This document shows, piece after piece, positions 35,301 through 44,624 of a DNA stretch of 64,000 bases. Under the pieces are notes generated by a model. It ran no database searches. It was not told the DNA's origin and was given only the letters and a program-made list of their open reading frames with translations. The translations under genes were made by a program, and so were the position numbers. Source of the DNA: Bufo bufo (taxonomy: Eukaryota; Chordata; Amphibia; Anura; Bufonidae); assembly GCF_905171765.1 (NCBI RefSeq), contig NC_053391.1, forward strand, positions 689,249,257-689,313,256, in the 5' to 3' direction. Position 1 is the first letter of the stretch. Each line of letters opens with the position of its first letter.

Positions 35301-35541
35301 CTGTGGTGGCTGTGGTGGTAGTGGTGGTGGTGGCGGCGGGCGGGAGAGTGGTAACTTGAGAGCAGGTGACCAAAGCTGAGCTGGAGGAGGATGGTGCGTC
35401 AAGGTTCTTAGCGGAAGCTGTTGAAGATTGGGTGTCCTGTGTAAGCCAGTCAACTATTTTCTCTGAATTTTTTGGATTCAGGGTACGTGGCCTCTGAACA
35501 CTGGGCATTATTTCAGGGCCAGTGGAAATCACCACGACCAC
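32351..35541 (-). pseudogene. BED-finger hAT transposase, broken into four frames
   Basis: Four minus-strand segments in order. 35541-34402 has acidic/Ser-rich N-terminal sequence and a BED zinc finger: CNLC, then HLGTTALRRHMIAHH. 34511-33843 holds the start of the RNase H-like fold with 'LTTDTWSAKHGQG' (first catalytic Asp). 33895-33116 has 'VVCDNGSNLL' (second Asp), the hAT 'CMAHVLNLIV' and 'SPTRWNSKLLML' motifs, then an acidic insert. 33067-32351 holds 'LLDPRYK' and the C-terminal dimerisation domain 'ASSVLSERTFSAAGGIVTDK'. Frame breaks near 34450, 33870 and 33090 inactivate it. Similar in plan to ZBED-type proteins, but its position inside TIRs and a TSD shows it is the element's own gene. 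Confidence 0.88.
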
Positions 35542-35977
35542 GACGGCCCCTGCGGCGTGGCCTGCCTGTGCCTGTCATTTTTTATTAGATAAGTGTTACT
35601 ATGCGTGCAAGGTACTGTGCCACCCTAAATAAGTGGTGGCCAGTGGGCACAGTACAGTCTGTGTGGGCCTGACACACACGGGCTTGCAAATGTGATTATA
35701 TCACAGAAAAATATTAATCAGAATTTTTTTTATCTGAAAGGTATTTGAGTGAGTGACACCCTGTAACGGTATGAGTGGAGGCCTAGCCAGTGGCCACAAT
35801 ACAGTCTGTGTGGGCCTGACACACACTGGCTTGCAACTGTGATTATATCACAGAAAAAGACTAAATAGAATTTTTTTTTATCTGTGAGGTATTTTCTGTC
35901 ACACCCTGTATGAATGGTGTGCACACAGTACTGTCTGTGACTGAGCCTGCAGCCTCTCACACACGGGCAGGCAACTG

Positions 35978-36020
<43 letters not shown>
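35542..36020. repeat. hAT 5' flank: short repeats and (TA)n tract
   Basis: Three imperfect copies of a ~125-bp unit with 'gtctgtgtgggcctgacaca' and 'gattatatcacagaaaaa' lie at about 35640-35960, followed by a (TA)n microsatellite (about 35980-36020) that served as target for the Tc1. Confidence 0.75.
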
Positions 36021-36023
<3 letters not shown>

Positions 36024-36957
36024 TACAGACCAAAAGTTTGGACACACCTTCTCATTCAAAGAGTTTTCTTTATTTTCATGACTATGAAAATTGTAGATTC
36101 ACACTGAAGGCATCAAAACTATGAATTAACACATGTGGAATTATATACATAACAAACAAGTGTAAAACAACTGAAAATGTCATATTCTAGGTTCTTCAAA
36201 GTAGCCACCTTTTGCTTTGATTACTGCTTTGCACACTCTTGGCATTCTCTTGATGAGCTTCAAGAGGTAGACCCCTGAAATGGTTTTCACTTCACAGGTG
36301 TGCCCTGTCAGGTTTAATAAGTGGGATTTCTTGCCTTATAAATGGGGTTGGGACCATCAGTTGCGTTGAGGAGAAGTCAGGTGGATACACAGCTGATAGT
36401 CCTACTGAATAGACTGTTAGAATTTGTATTATGGCAAGAAAAAAGCAGCTAAGTAAAGAAAAACGAGTGGCCATCATTACTTAAAGAAATGAAGGTCAGT
36501 CAGTCAGCCGAAAAATTGGGAAAACTTTGAAAGTAAGGGCTATTTGACCATGAAGGAGAGTGATGGGGTGTTGCGCCAGATGACCTGGCCTCCACAGTCA
36601 CCGGACCTGAACCCAATCGAGATGGTTTGGGGTGAGCTGGACCGCAGAGTGAAGGCAAAAGGGCCAACAAGTGCTAAGCATCTCTGGGAACTCCTTCAAG
36701 ACTGTTGGAAGAACATTTCAGGGGACTACCTCTTGAAGCTCATCAAGAGAATGCCAAGAGTGTGCAAAGCAGTAATCAAAGCAAAAGGTGGCTACTTTGA
36801 AGAACCTAGAATATGACATATTTTCAGTTGTTTCACACTTGTTTGTTATGTATATAATTCCACATGTGTTAATTCATAGTTTTGATGCCTTCATAGTCAT
36901 GAAAATAAAGAAAACTCTTTGAATGAGAAGGTGTGTCCAAACTTTTGGTCTGTACTG
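36021..36957 (+). mobile_element. Internally deleted Tc1, sibling of 28063-28992
   Basis: Ends CAGTACAGACCAAAAGTTTG and its complement, inserted at TA inside a (TA)n run. The plus strand has the N-terminal start 'MARKKQLSKEKRVAIIT' at about 36432, then a junction deleting the catalytic core, then the C-terminus at 36544-36816 ('SPDLNPIEMVWGEL' to 'EEPRI'). An inverted copy of the coding tail sits at about 36190-36290. The same junction occurs in the other copy, so both descend from one deleted progenitor. Confidence 0.87.
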
Positions 36958-37358
36958 TATATATAAAAAAAAAAAAAAAGCAGACTGATGTACCAGCCCT
37001 GAAAAGGGCTTTTTGGGGTGCTGTCAGGACGCTGTCCTTACAGCAGATGAGTCTGTGGACACAGAACACTGCCCTAGCTAACGCTTTCCCTATTGAATCA
37101 GCAGCAGCAGCACTGTCCCTCCTCTCACTGAGAATGCAGATTCCGAATGAATCTAAAATGGATGCTATCCAGGAGGTGGGAGGGTCTGGAAGGGAGGGTC
37201 TGCTGACTGTGAGGTACAGGGTCAAAGTTTACTCAATGATGATGTATAGGGGGCGGACCGAACATCGCAAATGTTCGCTCGCCGCGGCGAACGCGAACAA
37301 GCTATGTTCGCCGGGAACTATTCGCCAGCGAACTATTCGGGCCATCTCTATCCATGAC

Positions 37359-37545
37359 CTTTAACTTCCGTAACCTTTACAGTCACGTTTTCCACGGGTA
37401 GCTACTGCCTCCTCCTCTTGTTAGAGATCCGGCTGGTCAGTTTTATACCAGCCTTCAGCCGCTCTGATGTCACCTTGTGTTCACACTCGCTTTGTTTCTT
37501 TATTCTATCAACAGATAACATCTCTCTTTTTTCTTTACTCCCCCC
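37359..37545 (-). other. Basic remnant between hAT and NASP-like segment
   Basis: Contiguous with 29972-30297 before the hAT inserted. Minus-strand reading is rich in Lys/Arg with stops. A CCCCCCGGGGG palindrome lies at about 37541-37551. Not identified. Confidence 0.35.
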
Positions 37546-37549
37546 GGGG

Positions 37550-38045
37550 GTTAGGTTTGGCTTCAGTTTCAGAGACCTCTGCTTCTTCAGCGGCTTTTTC
37601 CACTTCAGCAGACTCTACTTCAGCCTCTTCTTTGATGTCTGCAACATCTGAGAATTTCTCCCACTCCAACTCATCGAGCCTTTGTCTCTTTGGAGTCCCC
37701 ATTCACTTTGTGAGCCTTCTCATCCTTCTTGGACATGGTATCATATCCTCCTTTTCTTTATTATTAAGGTTGGAGGTACTGAGGACACCGGGGTCTTTAA
37801 TAGACTCTTCATCTTCTGGCATTCTCTCCAGAGGGTCACCCAGGATATTGTCCCCCATTCGTGTAGGCTCTAGGAGAGCCATCTCACAGTAGTAGACAAA
37901 CATCTGCATGCTGGTCGTCTGTCTCCTCGTATTTTTTCCCCAGCAGACCGCTGGTTTTCTGGAAGACATTGACGGCAAAGGGAATGTCTTTCATGGTCCT
38001 TGCTACTCACTACTACGAGTCTCTTGGATTCAGCCTCCATATAAG
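37550..38045 (-). pseudogene. NASP-like pseudogene segment, N-terminal TPR and acidic part
   Basis: Minus strand, two frameshifts. Readable pieces: 'DIPFAVNVFQKTSGLLGKKY', then 'MALLEPTRMGDNILGDPLER' with MPEDEES, then an acidic stretch 'FSDVADIKEEAEVESAEVEK'. These match, from memory, the first TPR of the histone H1/H3-H4 chaperone NASP (IPAAVNAFQEA-type helix, LLGKKYGET, ALLELARMENGVLGNAL) followed by its Glu-rich insertion. No introns are evident over this span, which suggests a retrocopy. It lies downstream of a NASP C-terminal segment, the reverse of gene order. Confidence 0.7.
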
Positions 38046-38280
38046 CCCACATTACCTGGTTCCGCAGAATCATCGTCCATCTTCTCTGCCTCGGCCGGCA
38101 CCACGGCGCCACCATCTCCAGACCCATTCTTAACAGGCTCTGGCTTAGACTTCTTCGCATCTTTCAGAGGACTCTCCTCTTCAGGTTTCTCATTTTCCTT
38201 TGATTGAGCCAACCTGTCATCTTGAGAAGCTCTTGTCTCTAACTCTTTAAGTTTAGTCCTCATTTCTTCCACCTGCTGCT
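38046..38280 (-). pseudogene. NASP-like pseudogene segment, C-terminal tail
   Basis: Minus-strand frame shared with the myosin piece. '[20 protein letters not shown]' continues into '[20 protein letters not shown]'. This corresponds to the NASP nuclear-localisation tail (KPEEESPRKDDAKKAK-type), from memory of the family. It joins directly to 'SKENEK' of the upstream myosin segment and is followed by the NASP N-terminal segment. Confidence 0.68.
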
Positions 38281-38755
38281 CGAGAGCATGCTTAGACTTC
38301 TCCAGCTCATAGACGTTCTTCCCGACATCATCCTTTGAGCTCAAGAGATCTTCCATCTCTGCTCTGAGTTGCCTGTGCAGCTTCTCAAATTCATCTCACT
38401 CCTCAAGCGCTTCTTCAATACCTCTAGCCAAGGAGAGGGCTTGGTCTCCTTCTCCCGAGCATCAGACTCCGCTCGGTCACGTTCTTCGGCATACCAGGCC
38501 GAGGTGTTTTTCTCTTCAGCCAGGAGCTGGTCAAACTTTATCCGTTTCTTCTCCAACTTAGACATAATTTATCTCTGGTGGTCCAGGTCCACCATTCGAT
38601 CATGCAACTCTTCATCCAAATGTCTTTTCTCCTCCAAAAGAGAAGATTTTCCTGAGATGCTGTTTGAGACCTCTTTCCTGCTCCGCATGATGTCTGGATC
38701 ACTGAGAAGCTGCAAGTTCCTCTTGAAGTTGGAGAATTTCAGCTTTTATTTGTGA
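38281..38755 (-). pseudogene. Nonmuscle myosin heavy chain rod pseudogene segment
   Basis: Minus strand. Distal piece: 'AEILQLQEELAAS', HHAEQER (frameshifted), 'SGKSSLLEEKRHLDEEL'. Then 'MVDLDHQR', a stop, '[20 protein letters not shown]' and EERDRAES, then '[20 protein letters not shown]' and '[20 protein letters not shown]', ending AQSKENEK. These are diagnostic coiled-coil rod sequences of MYH9/MYH10-type class II myosins. In myosin the EILQLQEELA/LLEEKR block lies C-terminal to [10 protein letters not shown], and AQSKENEK directly precedes it, so the piece is permuted. Interrupted upstream by a hAT. Confidence 0.75.
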
Positions 38756-38763
38756 CTCTAGAT

Positions 38764-39884
38764 CAGTGATGGGCAAACTACGGCCCGCGGGCCATATACG
38801 GCCCGACAGACCTTTTTATCTGGCCCGCAGAGCTGTCCGGAGGCAGCAGGAGTGGAGATGAGCGTTTCCATTGTGGAAACGCTCATCTCCATATTCATCT
38901 GTATCGCCCTCCTCAGGACAGCGATACAGATGAATGGTGCGGAGGAGCAGGGGAGAGGCGTCTCCCTTGCCCTTTCCTCTGATAGGCTACAGGCCTAGTG
39001 CCTGTAGCCTATCAGAGGCCGGTGCAGGTGGCGCGATGATGTCATCGTGCCGCCTGAGCCATACAGAGCGGGACACAGGCCGGAAGAGGCCTGCATCGCA
39101 TCACTGACAGCAGCATAATGTGTTTATTGTTTATATTATTTATAGTATACTGTGGCAAGAAGGGGGATGGGGCCCTATATACTGGCACAATATGGATTGG
39201 TACTATGGAGAAGAGGGGAAGCACTATGGGGGCCCTATATACTGCCAAAATATGGGGGGCACTATGGAGAAGAGGGGAGGTACTATGGGGGCCCTATATA
39301 CTGGCACAATATGGGGGGACACTATGGAGAAGAGGGGAAGCACTATGGGGGCCACTATGGAGAAGAGGGGAAGCACTATGGGGGGCCTATATACTGCCAA
39401 AATATGGGGGGGCACTATGGAGAAGAGGGGGAAGCACTATGGGGGACATTATGGAGAAGAGAGGAAGCACTATGGGGGCCCTATATACTGGCACAATATG
39501 GGGGGGCACTATGGAGAAGAAGGGAAGCACTATGGTGGCCCTATATACTTTCACAGTATCTATTCTGCGAATTGCAACAACAAAGCTAACTCCAGACTTT
39601 GATGCCTTAGCAAAAAAGGGAGACCAACAACACTGTTCCCACTAAAAATTGAAGGTGAGTTATACATACTATGTTATGAAAGAAATACATTGCATAAAAG
39701 TTTAGTACAATATCTCTTTTTATGCTTTTCTACCTTGAATTAAACTAAACTTTAATGTTACGAAATTTTAATTAAATTTATATTAATTTACACACATGCT
39801 CCATCCATCTACTTTTGATCTGGCCCCCGGGTCCAATATATGAACTTATTGTGGCCCACGAGTCAAAAAGTTTGCCCACCTCTG
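38764..39884. mobile_element. Non-autonomous hAT with tandem array
   Basis: Flanked by the exact 8-bp TSD CTCTAGAT (38756-38763, 39885-39892). TIR CAGTGATGGGCAAACTACGG; right end complement of CAGAGGTGGGCAAACTTT. A palindrome GGAAACGCTCATCTCCA/GGAGATGAGCG lies at about 38850-38900. The middle (39150-39560) is a ~60-bp tandem repeat built on 'actatggagaagaggggaag' and 'gggccctatatactg'. Open frames there are repeat artefacts. It splits the chimeric pseudogene. Confidence 0.9.
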
Positions 39885-39892
39885 CTCTAGAT

Positions 39893-40222
39893 CCTTTAGT
39901 TCATTCATCTCTTTCTGCGTCTCCTCCTTTGACTCTTCTGGAGCTTTCTCCAGTTATTCTGCGAGAACAGCTAGCCCCTTCTCTAGTATATCTAGGGACT
40001 GTGCGGAGCTGGCGAAAACATCTTCAAGTTTGCAGCCGTACTGACCTGCCAGGCCAAGCTGGTAGTCATACTCTTCTACACACTCTTTTTGGTTGGTCAG
40101 ACCTGCCAGGAAGTCGTCCACTGCCTAGGTATAATTCTCAGACCCTATGCTGACGTCTCCCCACTTATCTCTCGTCACGTCAGGTATAACTGTCGTCTGG
40201 TCGCTACTAGCAACTACTTTAA
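39893..40222 (-). pseudogene. NASP-like pseudogene segment, C-terminal TPRs
   Basis: Minus strand: 'WGDVSIGSENYT', then 'AVDDFLAGLTNQKECVEEYD', 'YQLGLAGQYG', 'SAQSLDILEKGLAVLAE', a stop, and 'LEKAPEESKEETQKEMNELK'. These match, from memory, the NASP TPR region (GEVSVESENYVQAVEDFQ-, [21 protein letters not shown], AVLNEQ-type). One stop between NYT and AVDD and one after VLAE show it is not functional. The hAT at 38764-39884 separates it from the myosin segment. Confidence 0.7.
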
Positions 40223-40224
40223 TT

Positions 40225-40824
40225 TCACATCTCACAATTTTGCCCAAAAACACAACCATGAATAAAGAATGGTACCAAAACACCCTCCAACAGCAACTTC
40301 TTCCAACAATCCAACAACAGTTTGGTGAAGAACAATGCATTTTCCAGCACGATGGAGCACCGTGCCATAAGGCAAAAGTGATAACTAAGTGGCTCGGGGA
40401 CCAAAACGTTGACATTTTGGGTCCATGGCCTGGAAACTCCCCAGATCTTATGCCCATTGAGAACTTGTGGTCAATCCTCAAGAGGCGGGTGGACAAACAA
40501 AAACCCACAAATTCTGACAAACTCCAAGAAGTGATTATGAAAGAATGGGTTGCTATCAGTCAGGAATTGGCCCAGAAGTTGATTGAGAGCATGCCCAGTC
40601 GAATTGCAGAGGTCCTGAAAAAGAAGGACCAACACTGCAAATACTGACTCTGCATAAATGTCAAGTAATTGTCAATAAAAGCCTTTGAAACGTATGAAGT
40701 GCGTGTAATAATATTTCACTACATCACAGAAACAACTGAAACAAAGCTCTAAAAGCAGTTTAGCAGCAAATTTTGTGAAAACTAATATTTGTGTCATTCC
40801 TCAAAACTTTTGGCCACGACTGTA
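40225..40824 (+). pseudogene. 5'-truncated Tc1 transposase
   Basis: Plus-strand C-terminal half of a Tc1-type transposase, readable from about 40258 to 40647. 'CIFQHDGAPCHKAKVITKWL' carries the second catalytic Asp, 'SPDLMPIENLWSILKRRV' the Glu. It stops after KKKDQHCKY. The downstream end 'aaaacttttggccacgactg' is the terminal inverted repeat of a widespread Tc1 family. The 5' end and the first Asp are missing. The left junction with the NASP-like pseudogene is near 40225. Confidence 0.82.
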
Positions 40825-41106
40825 CTTCTGTGTTCTGACAACAAAGGTGTTGTTTTCGCTATCAATTGCCTACCTGCGAAATCAGAAGCTGTTAATAATA
40901 ATTTGAGGCATATTGTATTGATATGTCTAAATAATAATATTTGGTTGAAGGCAAGATATGTCGAGGGTAAATCTAACATCGTTGCCGATTCTTTATCTCG
41001 AAAGAGATTCTCGCTGTTCCGAAAATTAGTTCCCGATGCCGAAGGAGACGGGATACCATGCCCTCAGGAAATCTGGAAATCGATTGGTATTTCGTCAACA
41101 GTTTAA
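40825..41106 (+). pseudogene. Ngaro RNase H C-terminal part
   Basis: Frame reading 'LLCSDNKGVVFAINC' (the SDN Asp of RNase H), then 'RYVEGKSNIVADSLSRKRF', the conserved end of retroelement RNase H. The first half of the domain and the RT are absent, cut at the Tc1 boundary. Confidence 0.78.
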
Positions 41107-41981
41107 TAAGTACTGCACTAGCTAAGAATACTTGGGCTTCTTATTCTTATTCCTGGAACAGGTGGCGGGAATTTTGTTTATCCCATAATTACAATTATTC
41201 TGGCAAAAATGTGGTCCCAGCAATTCATTTTGTAGACAATCTTTTAAGAAACCGTAAGAAAGGTAATTACATTCAAAAAATCTTGTCCGGAATTTCCTAT
41301 TTCCAAAAATTGTTGGAAATTCCACCTTTCTCATCAAATTTCCTATTGAAGCAAATTATTAAAGGAGCTAGTAAAACCACTCAAAAAAAATCTGAGAACT
41401 TGTTTTTTATCTAAAGATCATTTAAAGCAATTTGTCAGTTACTTACCATCCATTTGCTACTCCAGTTATGAATCTTCTTTGTTCAAAGCTGCATTCATTT
41501 TGTCATTTTTTGGTGCTTTTCGCATCAGTGAGATAGCAGCTGCAAATTATTAGGGCAGAGTCACCATTATATATCGATGACATTCGTACTTGTCATAATA
41601 AATTGCACGTTTTTTGTCAAAAAATCCAAAACTGATCAGTCGGGAAAAGGAGTTTGGTTATTTTTAAATAAGATTTCCGATTCGGTTATTTGCCCTGTTC
41701 TAGCTTTAGGGAATTGTTTAAAAATTAGAGGTACTCAGCCAGGCGCTTTGCTTATGCATTCAGATTTATCGGCATTAACTAAATATCAGTTTAACTTTAT
41801 CTTAAAAAAATGCAAAAAGAATTTTGGTCTGGATAATAGGAAAATATCTTTACATTCATTCCGCATAGGAGCTGCAACTTATGCTTATAAAATTGGTTTA
41901 CATGATAAGATGATAAAAAAGATAGGAAGATGGTCATCTAACAGGTTTAAATTGTATATTAGACCTGATCTATTGTACTAA
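41058..41981 (+). pseudogene. Ngaro tyrosine recombinase, frameshifted
   Basis: N-terminal SAM-like part at 41058-41414 ('TWASYSYSWNRWREFCLSHN'); a frame change; 'FFGAFRISEIAAANY' near 41515 with the first catalytic Arg; a second frame change; then 41577-41981 with 'LHSFRIGAATYAYKIG' (HxxR) and 'IGRWSSNRFKLYIRP' (Trp and nucleophile Tyr). All four catalytic landmarks are visible, but at least two frameshifts and a stop make it inactive. Family role: integrates a circular DNA intermediate without a TSD. Confidence 0.82.
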
Positions 41982-42099
41982 TTTAGTTTCAGAATGGAGA
42001 ACCATATGGATCATAGGAACGGAGATCATTACAGAAGCTTCCTATCGGTCTGTTCAGAGATTCAATTCTGACAATCTGGGTTTGGGTAATGATATAAAA

Positions 42100-42527
42100 A
42101 TTTATTGGAAAGGGATTCCTGATTTACAAATTAGTCAGATTTGTAGTTGGGTTTTGTTTCTCATGCGAAATTTAGGTTTCTTCCTAATTTAATCATATTG
42201 CATGTTGGCTCTGACGATTTGGGTAGAGTCAATACGCACTTACTTATTATTGAATTTAAAAAATCCATTTTGGAAATTCAAAAAATTTTGCCAACAGTGT
42301 TTTTGGCGTATTCTGAAATCTTTCCTAGATTCGAGTGGAGTTATTTAGGTTTAAAATTTCTTGAAAAAATAAGAATTCGGGTTAATAGGAATATTGGTAA
42401 ATTTATGTTAAAACAGAATTGTTTGGCTTATAGACATTCTGAGTTTTACCTGGTTTATATGAAAATGATAGGTTACCACTTTCCAACATTGAATTGGACA
42501 TCCAGAATGTCAGTCTGCAGAATATAA
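42100..42527 (+). pseudogene. Ngaro SGNH-type hydrolase remnant
   Basis: 'PNLIILHVGSDDLGRVNTHL' carries the block III GxND-like motif, here GSDD. 'VFLAYSEIFPRFEW' and a distal 'CLAYRHSEF' follow. The block I GDS motif is not readable. Vertebrate Ngaro elements often carry such a hydrolase after the recombinase; its role in transposition is unknown. Confidence 0.65.
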
Positions 42528-42737
42528 TTGAGTTTGGCTACGGTGTCGTTTAGCCATATGGCCAATTTTGGCGTATGGCGGTTGGGGATAATAGTCGCTT
42601 GTGGAAGCGGACTATTTGTTTTTCGTTAATTATATGATAGTGATGGTTTAATATAATTGGTTGATAAATTACGATGATAGAGTTTGATTAATTTAACCGG
42701 ATTACATAAAACACTGTGGCCTTATATTTCCAATATA

Positions 42738-44315
42738 CACTGCTCAAAAAAATAAAGGGAACACTTAAACAACACAATGTAACTCCAAGTCAATCACACT
42801 TCTGTGAAATCAAACTGTCCACTTAGGAAGCAACACTGAGTGACAATCAATTTAACATGCTGTTGTGCAAATGGGATAGACAACAGGTGGAAATTATAGG
42901 CAATTAGCAAGACACCCCCAATAAAGGAGTGGTTCTGCAGGTGGTGACTACAGACCACTTCTCAGTTCCTATGCTTCCTGGCTGATGTTTTGGTCACTTT
43001 TGAATGCTGGCGGTGCTTTCACTCTAGTGGTAGCATGAGACGGAGTCTACATCCCACACAAGTGGCTCAGGTAGTGCAGCTTATCCAGGATGGCAAATCA
43101 ATGCGAGCTGTGGCAAGAAGGTTTGCTGTGTCTGTCAGCGTAGTGTCCAGAGCATGGAGGCGCTACCAGGAGACAGGCCAGTACATCAGGAGATGTGGAG
43201 GAGGCCGTAGGAGGGCAACAACCCAGCAGCAGGACCGCTACCTCTGCCTTTGTGCAAGGAGGAACAGGAGGAGCACTGCCAGAGCCCTGCAAAATGACCT
43301 CCAGCAGGCCACAAATGTGCATGTGTCTGCTGAAACGGTCAGAAACAGACTCCATGAGGGTGATATGAGGGCCCGACGTCCACAGGTGGGGGTTGTGCTT
43401 ACAGCCCAACACCGTGCAGGACGTTTGCCATTTGCCAGAGAACACCAAGATTGGCAAATTCGCCACTGGCGCCCTGTGCTCTTCACAGATGAAAGCAGGT
43501 TCACACTGAGCACATGTAACAGACGTGACAGAGTCTTGAGACGCCGTGGAGAACATTCTGCTGCCTGCAACATCCTCCAGCATGGTTTGGCATTGGGGCA
43601 GTAATGGTGTGGGGTGGCATTTCTTTGGAGGGCCGCACAGCCCTCCATGTGCTCGCCAGAGGTATCCTGACTGCCATTAGGTACCGAGATGAGATCCTCA
43701 GACCGCTTGTGAGACCATATGCAGGTGCGGTTGGCCCTGGGTTCCTCCTAATGCAAGACAATGCTAGACCTCATGTGGCTGGAGTGTGTCAGCAGTTCCT
43801 GCAAGACGAAGGCATTGATGCTATGGACTGGCCCGCCCGTTCCCCAGACCTGAATCCAATTGAGCACATCTGGGACATCATGTATCGCTCTATCCACCAA
43901 CGTCACGTTGCACCACAGACTGTCCAGGAGTTGGCAGATGCTTTACTCCAGGTCTGGGAGGAGATCCCTCAGGAGACCGTCCGCCACCTCATCAGGAGCA
44001 TGCACAGGCGTTGTAGGGAGGTCATACAGGCACGTGGAGGCCACACACACTACTGAGCCTCATTTTGACTTGTTTTAAGGACATTACATCAAAGTTGGAT
44101 CAGCCTGTAGTGTGTTTTTCCACTTTAATTTTGAGTGTGACTCCAAATCCAGACCTCCATGGGTTGAAAAATTTGATTTCCATTTTTTTATTTTTGTGTG
44201 ATTTTGTTGTCAGCACATTCAACTATGTAAAGAACAAAGTATTTCAGAAGAATATTTAATTAACTCAGATCTAGGATGTGTTATTTTTGTGTTCCCTTTA
44301 TTTTTTTGAGCAGTG
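42738..44315 (+). mobile_element. Full-length Tc1 element
   Basis: Ends CACTGCTCAAAAAAATAAAG and its complement at a TA target, inserted in the Ngaro tail. Encloses a transposase reading frame with one frameshift. The 3' third (43948 on) was later copied by the tandem duplication and reappears at 46641-46794 and 57003-57224. Confidence 0.92.
42990..44056 (+). pseudogene. Tc1 transposase, single frameshift
   Basis: First frame 42990-43604: two HTH regions ('[20 protein letters not shown]', '[14 protein letters not shown]'), GGGRRRATT hinge, and '[13 protein letters not shown]' with the first catalytic Asp. Second frame 43604-44056: 'MVWGGISLEGRT', 'LLMQDNARPHVAG' (second Asp) and 'SPDLNPIEHIWDIM' (Glu), ending GGHTHY. 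The Asp-to-Glu spacing in the second frame fits DD34E. A 1-base shift near 43590-43605 is the only break seen. Expected intact length is ~340 aa. Confidence 0.9.
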
Positions 44316-44624
44316 TATATTAGTACTTAATAAAAGTATTATTATTTCTGAGTTGTCTGATTTATTATTGGGATCTATTTTGATTTAATTGGGTTTTTAT
44401 GACACCATGTCCGCTTCTGTATTCTTCCTTACTCATCCCATCACATCCCCCTTCCCCTCCCCAGGCATCTGTCTACCCCCACACCACAGGGGTCCACCTG
44501 CTAAAATAGCTCCAGACATCCCTAGCAGGAGCCTGGCCAAAATGTCATTGTCCTGAGCTCTTTCAGAGTAAAATGGGAGATAACGAAGGGGGTGCTGACA
44601 GTCTTTTGATAACAAGTTACACAG

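Larger units (their letters stand above)
30298..37350 (-). mobile_element. hAT element with BED-type transposase remnant
   Basis: Flanked by the exact 8-bp TSD TCCATGAC (30290-30297, 37351-37358). Left TAGAGATGTCGCGAAC, right complement of TAGAGATGGCCCGAA. GTTCGC/GCGAAC half-sites are stacked in both subterminal regions, typical hAT transposase-binding clusters. Contents: decayed transposase (32351-35541), a ~187-bp tandem array (30871-31760), a (TA)n tract (35980-36020) with a Tc1 inserted beside it (36021-36957), and a third GTGTGGGCCTGACACACACG repeat set at 35640-35960. Confidence 0.9.
40825..42737 (+). mobile_element. Ngaro-type tyrosine-recombinase retroelement, 5' truncated
   Basis: Successive remnants of RNase H, tyrosine recombinase and an SGNH-type hydrolase, the order typical of vertebrate Ngaro elements (DIRS order). 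RT is missing on the left, where the Tc1 end abuts. The 3' tail resumes at about 44318-44408 after the inserted Tc1 and ends with AATAAAAG-containing AT-rich sequence. The tail is present again at 57225-57344 because of the later tandem duplication. Confidence 0.8.

Noticed and set aside
30298..37350. Interpretation of the BED/hAT protein as a domesticated ZBED host gene
   Set aside because: It lies between TIRs with an exact 8-bp TSD and is broken by several frame shifts, so it is simply a dead transposon.
39118..39645. Overlapping plus-strand ORFs rich in Gly/Arg/Trp
   Set aside because: They lie wholly in the tandem array of the hAT at 38764-39884, open in all three frames.
43098..43761. 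Minus-strand ORFs of 86-161 codons over the Tc1 transposase
   Set aside because: Antisense shadows of a GC-rich coding region whose plus-strand frames carry the catalytic motifs.
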